From: Bacteroidota bacterium
GTDB taxonomy: Bacteria > Bacteroidota > Bacteroidia > Chitinophagales > Chitinophagaceae
Direction of reading: 5' to 3'
Length of the DNA: 8,631 nucleotides
NCBI GenBank assembly: GCA_023433265.1
Contig: JAEZDR010000049.1
Coordinates: 1-8,631, forward strand
Position numbers and translations under genes: made by a program. How positions within the stretch are numbered: position 1 is the stretch's first letter; each line of letters begins with the position of its first letter. Of this stretch, positions 5,157 through 8,631 are shown in pieces. The notes beneath the pieces were generated by a model. The model saw only the letters and a list, made by a program, of their open reading frames with translations, ran no database searches and was not told the origin of the DNA.

Positions 5157-6898
5157 TGGAGAAGCGTTGGAACATATTGGCTGCAGATGAAGAAGTGGTG
5201 GTTGGACTTTCTAAAAGCTTGAACATCAATCTTAGGTTAGCTGAAATACTGGTAAAGAGAGGTATTCAAACGTTTGACGAAGCAAAGAATTACTTCCGCC
5301 CTCAAATTGAGCAACTTCATTCGCCCTGGTTAATGAAAGATATGGAGAAAGCTGTTTCCCGTATCCTCGTTGCGTTTCAGCGAAAAGAAAATATTCTTGT
5401 TTTTGGAGATTATGACGTGGATGGTACTACGGCGGTTGCATGCATGTACCAGTTTTTATCTGAATTGTATCCTTCGTCCCGTTATTACATTCCCCACCGT
5501 TATAGGGAAGGCTACGGAGTATCGAAACAGGGTATCGATTACGCCAAAGAACATGGGGTCACCCTCATTATTTCGCTTGATTGTGGTATAAAATCGGTCG
5601 ATTTAGTCGCCTATGCAGCTGAACTTGGTATTGAATTCATTATTTGTGATCACCATTTACCCGACGACAATTTGCCGGCAGCTGTCGCTATTCTCAATCC
5701 TAAACAGGTAGATTGTGAATATCCATACAAAGAGCTATGTGGCTGTGGTGTAGGTTTTAAGCTAATGTCCGCTCTTGCAGAGCGTCTCAATTTGCCACCT
5801 GAATCTTATTTGAAATACATCGACCTTGTTGCCATCGCAATAGCAGCCGACATAGTGCCAATGACAGGGGAGAACCGCATACTTACCTATTACGGTCTCA
5901 GAAAGGTTAATGCCAACCCTTGCCCTGGTATAAAATCGCTTATGAAGCTGGCTGATGCTCCCAAAGAAATGACCATTGCCAATCTTGTTTTCATCATTGC
6001 TCCGCGTGTAAATGCGGCAGGAAGGATGGACGATGCAAGAAAAGCAGTACAGCTCTTCATAGAACAAAACGAGAACAAAGCAACTGAGTTCGCTCACATG
6101 CTACACAACGACAATACAGAACGCCGCGGTGCAGACAGTAGCATGACTATAGAGGCACTCGCTATGATAAATGAGAGCGAAGTACTACGCAACAGGAAGA
6201 GTACGGTAGTGTATAAGCCGCATTGGCACAAAGGGGTGGTAGGGATTGTTGCTTCACGCTTGATAGACACCTATTACAGGCCAACGGTAGTCTTAACCCG
6301 AAGCGGCGACATTGTGGCCGGCAGTGCGAGAAGTATTGCAGGGTTCAACCTTTATGAAGCTATTCATGCCTGCAGAGATTACCTCATTGGCTATGGAGGC
6401 CACTTTGCAGCGGCGGGTATGACCATGAAACCCGAGCATGTGGAGGATTTTGCCCTGCGTTTTGAAGAGGAAGTTTGTAAAAGCATTCAGCCTCAAATGC
6501 TCACGCCTGAAATAGTGGTTGATGCAGAAATTGAATTCAAGGACATAACGGGTTCCTTCTTCCGGATTATCAACCAAATGGAACCGTTTGGCCCTGAAAA
6601 TATGAGGCCGGTCTTTGTTACACGCGGTGTAACAGACACAGGTTGCAGCAAAATTGTAAAAGATAACCATGTGCGCTGCCAGTTTAAGCAGGACAATTGC
6701 ACTTTTTCCGGGATAGCTTTTAACCTTAGCGGCAAATTCGACCTGCTGCAACGAAGACAACCCATCGATATTGCTTACACCGTAGATGAGAATACATGGA
6801 ACGGCAACAAAAGCCTGCAACTCAAGATTCTTGACATCAAAGAAACTGTCAATAGCGCTCAACCCAGCCTGCGAACTGCTGCCGCAGCTCATTATTAA
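5156..6898 (+). CDS. recJ: RecJ, single-stranded-DNA-specific 5'-3' exonuclease
   Basis: DHH-family nuclease that degrades single-stranded DNA 5' to 3' in recombinational repair (RecFOR pathway), mismatch repair and base excision repair, using Mn2+ or Mg2+. From ATG 5156 it has 580 residues, the usual length. Catalytic core: motif I DYDVDG (85–90), DCG (142–144), DHH (165–167), CGVGFKL (197–203) and ADIVP (231–235). After NAAGRMDDA (286–294) comes the DHHA1 domain: GVVGIVASRLI (360–370), GSARSIAGFNL (389–399) and GYGGHFAAAG (412–421). The C-terminal OB-like domain contains EPFGPENMRPVF (476–487). All metal-binding Asp and His residues are present, so activity is expected. A TTG three bases earlier is in frame, but the ATG sharing its A with the TGA of the synthase (TGATG) is the natural start and suggests translational coupling. 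Confidence 0.96.
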   Translation: MEKRWNILAADEEVVVGLSKSLNINLRLAEILVKRGIQTFDEAKNYFRPQIEQLHSPWLMKDMEKAVSRILVAFQRKENILVFGDYDVDGTTAVACMYQFLSELYPSSRYYIPHRYREGYGVSKQGIDYAKEHGVTLIISLDCGIKSVDLVAYAAELGIEFIICDHHLPDDNLPAAVAILNPKQVDCEYPYKELCGCGVGFKLMSALAERLNLPPESYLKYIDLVAIAIAADIVPMTGENRILTYYGLRKVNANPCPGIKSLMKLADAPKEMTIANLVFIIAPRVNAAGRMDDARKAVQLFIEQNENKATEFAHMLHNDNTERRGADSSMTIEALAMINESEVLRNRKSTVVYKPHWHKGVVGIVASRLIDTYYRPTVVLTRSGDIVAGSARSIAGFNLYEAIHACRDYLIGYGGHFAAAGMTMKPEHVEDFALRFEEEVCKSIQPQMLTPEIVVDAEIEFKDITGSFFRIINQMEPFGPENMRPVFVTRGVTDTGCSKIVKDNHVRCQFKQDNCTFSGIAFNLSGKFDLLQRRQPIDIAYTVDENTWNGNKSLQLKILDIKETVNSAQPSLRTAAAAHY

Positions 6899-6941
6899 GC
6901 TGATTATTATTTGCCTTAACAAGATTTGAAAACGAAACGGC

Positions 6942-6949
6942 TATTTTTG
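6942..6949 (+). promoter_or_regulatory. Candidate -7 box directly upstream of lepA
   Basis: TATTTTTG is a full match to TAnnTTTG and ends 8 bases before the lepA ATG, in the 59-base gap after recJ. The upstream TTGs lie 13 and 28 bases away, not the usual 19–21, so the promoter is imperfect. If used, transcription would begin within a few bases of the start codon, giving a leaderless or nearly leaderless mRNA. Confidence 0.4.
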
Positions 6950-6957
6950 CCACCCTT

Positions 6958-8631
6958 ATGAAGCATATCAGGAACTTTTGCATTATTGCACATATTGATC
7001 ACGGGAAGAGTACGCTGGCTGACAGGCTTCTGGAACATACACACACTATTGGCGCTAGGGATATGATGAACCAGGTGTTGGACGATATGGACCTGGAACG
7101 CGAAAAGGGAATTACAATTAAGAGTCACGCCATTCAAATGAATTACGCCGTTAAAGGCGAACAATATGTTTTCAATTTAATCGATACACCGGGTCACGTT
7201 GACTTTAGTTACGAGGTAAGCCGCGCTTTAGCAGCTTGCGAAGGTGCCCTGTTACTTGTTGATGCCAGCCAGGGCATACAAGCACAGACCATTAGTAATC
7301 TGTACCTGGCAATGGAAAACGACCTGGAAATCATTCCGGTTATCAACAAGATTGATATGGAAGGAGCAATGATTCCGGAAGTAAAAGACCAGATCATTGA
7401 GCTCATCGGCTGTAAGGATGAAGAAATACTTTTAGCGAGTGGAAAAAGTGGGATAGGTATTGAAGAAATTCTTGAAGCTATCGTAACCCGCATTCCACCA
7501 CCGAAAGGTGATGTGGAGGCCCCGTTGCAAGCTTTAATTTTCGATTCCATGTTTAACAGCTTCAGGGGTATCATAGCCTACTATCGCGTGTTTAATGGTA
7601 CAATAAGGAAAGGAGATAAGGTAAGATTCATTAGCACCGGTAATGAATATGCCGCAGATGAAGTTGGAAACCTCAAGTTTGGCCTTTCACCCACCAACGA
7701 TGTTAAGGCTGGCGACGTGGGTTATATTATTACTGGAATAAAAGAAGCTAAAGAGGTAAGGGTGGGTGATACCATTACACTTGCAAAACAACCTGGCGAA
7801 ATGATCCATGGTTTTGAAGAGGTTAAACCCATGGTATTCGCCGGCATCTTCCCTGTAGTTACAGAAGACTTCGAAGAACTACGCGACTGTATGGATAAGC
7901 TGCAGTTGAATGATGCTTCGCTTACTTATGAGATTGAAACATCACAAGCCCTCGGTTTCGGTTTCCGATGCGGGTTCCTTGGTCTTCTTCACATGGAGAT
8001 TATCCAGGAAAGACTTGAGCGCGAGTTTAATCAAACCGTAATTACAACTGTTCCGAACGTAAGTTTCAAAGCATATAATTCAAAAGGCGAACTTGTAGAG
8101 GTGCATAACCCCACGGAAATGCCCGAACCTACGAAGCTCGACCGCATAGAAGAACCTTTCATCCGGGCGCAGATTATCAGCCTGCCGGATTATATCGGTA
8201 ATATCATGACGCTTTGCCTTGGCAAGCGAGGTATTCTCATCAACCAGAGCTATCTAACGCCAACGCGGGTGGAACTAATATTCGAAATGCCGCTCACCGA
8301 GATAGTGTTTGATTTTTATGATAAACTGAAGAGCTCTACCCGTGGCTATGCATCATTCGATTACCATCCAATCGGTTATAGGGAAGCAGATATTGTTAAA
8401 ATGGATATCCTTTTGAATGGTGAAAAGGTTGATGCATTAAGTGCCTTGATCCATCGTAGCCGTGCACAGGATTTTGGCAGAAAACTTTGTGAGAAATTAA
8501 AGGAGTTGCTTCCCCGCCAGCAATTCATGATAGCCATCCAGGCCGCCATTGGTGCTAAGGTAGTTTCGCGGGAAACCATCAGTGCAATGAGAAAGGATGT
8601 AACTGCAAAATGCTATGGCGGCGACATTAGC
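6958..8631 (+). CDS. lepA: LepA, elongation factor 4 (ribosome back-translocating GTPase; C-terminus cut by window edge)
   Basis: Translational GTPase related to EF-G, binding the ribosome and implicated in back-translocation, translation under stress and ribosome assembly. 558 residues are visible of about 595–600; the frame is open to the last base and ends in AKCYGGDIS, which in the family is followed by a short basic tail. G domain: P-loop AHIDHGKST (11–19), switch I region REKGITIK (48–55), DTPGHVDF (76–83) with the catalytic His80, NKID (130–133), and SGK (161–163), where SAK is more usual. The EF-G-like domains follow, including the block SQALGFGFRCGFLGLLHMEIIQERLEREF typical of LepA. 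The C-terminal domain specific to LepA starts before SRAQDFGRKLCEKLKELLPRQQF. The ATG giving MKHIRNFCIIAHIDHGKST is the standard family start. The gap of 59 bases after recJ and the possible -7 box suggest its own promoter, though read-through is also possible. Confidence 0.97.
   Translation, partial: MKHIRNFCIIAHIDHGKSTLADRLLEHTHTIGARDMMNQVLDDMDLEREKGITIKSHAIQMNYAVKGEQYVFNLIDTPGHVDFSYEVSRALAACEGALLLVDASQGIQAQTISNLYLAMENDLEIIPVINKIDMEGAMIPEVKDQIIELIGCKDEEILLASGKSGIGIEEILEAIVTRIPPPKGDVEAPLQALIFDSMFNSFRGIIAYYRVFNGTIRKGDKVRFISTGNEYAADEVGNLKFGLSPTNDVKAGDVGYIITGIKEAKEVRVGDTITLAKQPGEMIHGFEEVKPMVFAGIFPVVTEDFEELRDCMDKLQLNDASLTYEIETSQALGFGFRCGFLGLLHMEIIQERLEREFNQTVITTVPNVSFKAYNSKGELVEVHNPTEMPEPTKLDRIEEPFIRAQIISLPDYIGNIMTLCLGKRGILINQSYLTPTRVELIFEMPLTEIVFDFYDKLKSSTRGYASFDYHPIGYREADIVKMDILLNGEKVDALSALIHRSRAQDFGRKLCEKLKELLPRQQFMIAIQAAIGAKVVSRETISAMRKDVTAKCYGGDIS

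Noticed and set aside
6293..6922. 209-codon minus-strand open frame opposite recJ
   Set aside because: recJ is unambiguous on the plus strand with all motifs; the antisense frame shows no recognisable domain.

Overview
The window looks like chromosomal DNA from a member of the Bacteroidota, probably of the Chitinophagaceae type (the family-level guess is inference). Support comes from the gene order bamD–rpoZ–coaBC, a diverged omega subunit, an OmpA-family protein with thrombospondin type 3 calcium repeats, promoters of the TTG-N19-TAnnTTTG kind used by the Bacteroidota housekeeping sigma factor, and the lack of clear Shine-Dalgarno sequences. Most of it is core housekeeping DNA. I see no phage, transposon, CRISPR, tRNA, rRNA or defence system.

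Left part, minus strand, 1–1941: an operon transcribed right to left. It carries bamD (outer-membrane assembly lipoprotein), rpoZ (RNA polymerase omega-like subunit, overlapping bamD by 26 bases) and coaBC (coenzyme A synthesis, 3' end cut by the window edge). A hairpin followed by a U-rich tract lies between rpoZ and coaBC and could be an attenuator.

Middle, 1942–2382: an intergenic stretch without a convincing gene. It holds a striking array of about fourteen degenerate 11-bp units in strict register, each with an A-tract, and then a strong 22-bp palindromic terminator for the gene to its right.

2383–3998, minus strand: an OmpA-family outer-membrane protein gene, broken into two frames by what looks like one missing base near 3519–3524. 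Restoring one base gives a continuous protein of 538 residues. Its promoter is well formed, and a small stem-loop sits at the predicted 5' end of the mRNA.

Right part, plus strand, 4194–8631: a long-chain polyprenyl diphosphate synthase (quinone side chain) joined by a TGATG overlap to recJ (single-strand DNA exonuclease). After a 59-base gap follows lepA (elongation factor 4), whose C-terminus is cut by the window edge.

The items most worth a second look are the 11-bp phased repeat array, the frameshifted ompA-like gene and the rpoZ/coaBC hairpin. Nothing here amounts to a clear new multi-gene system.
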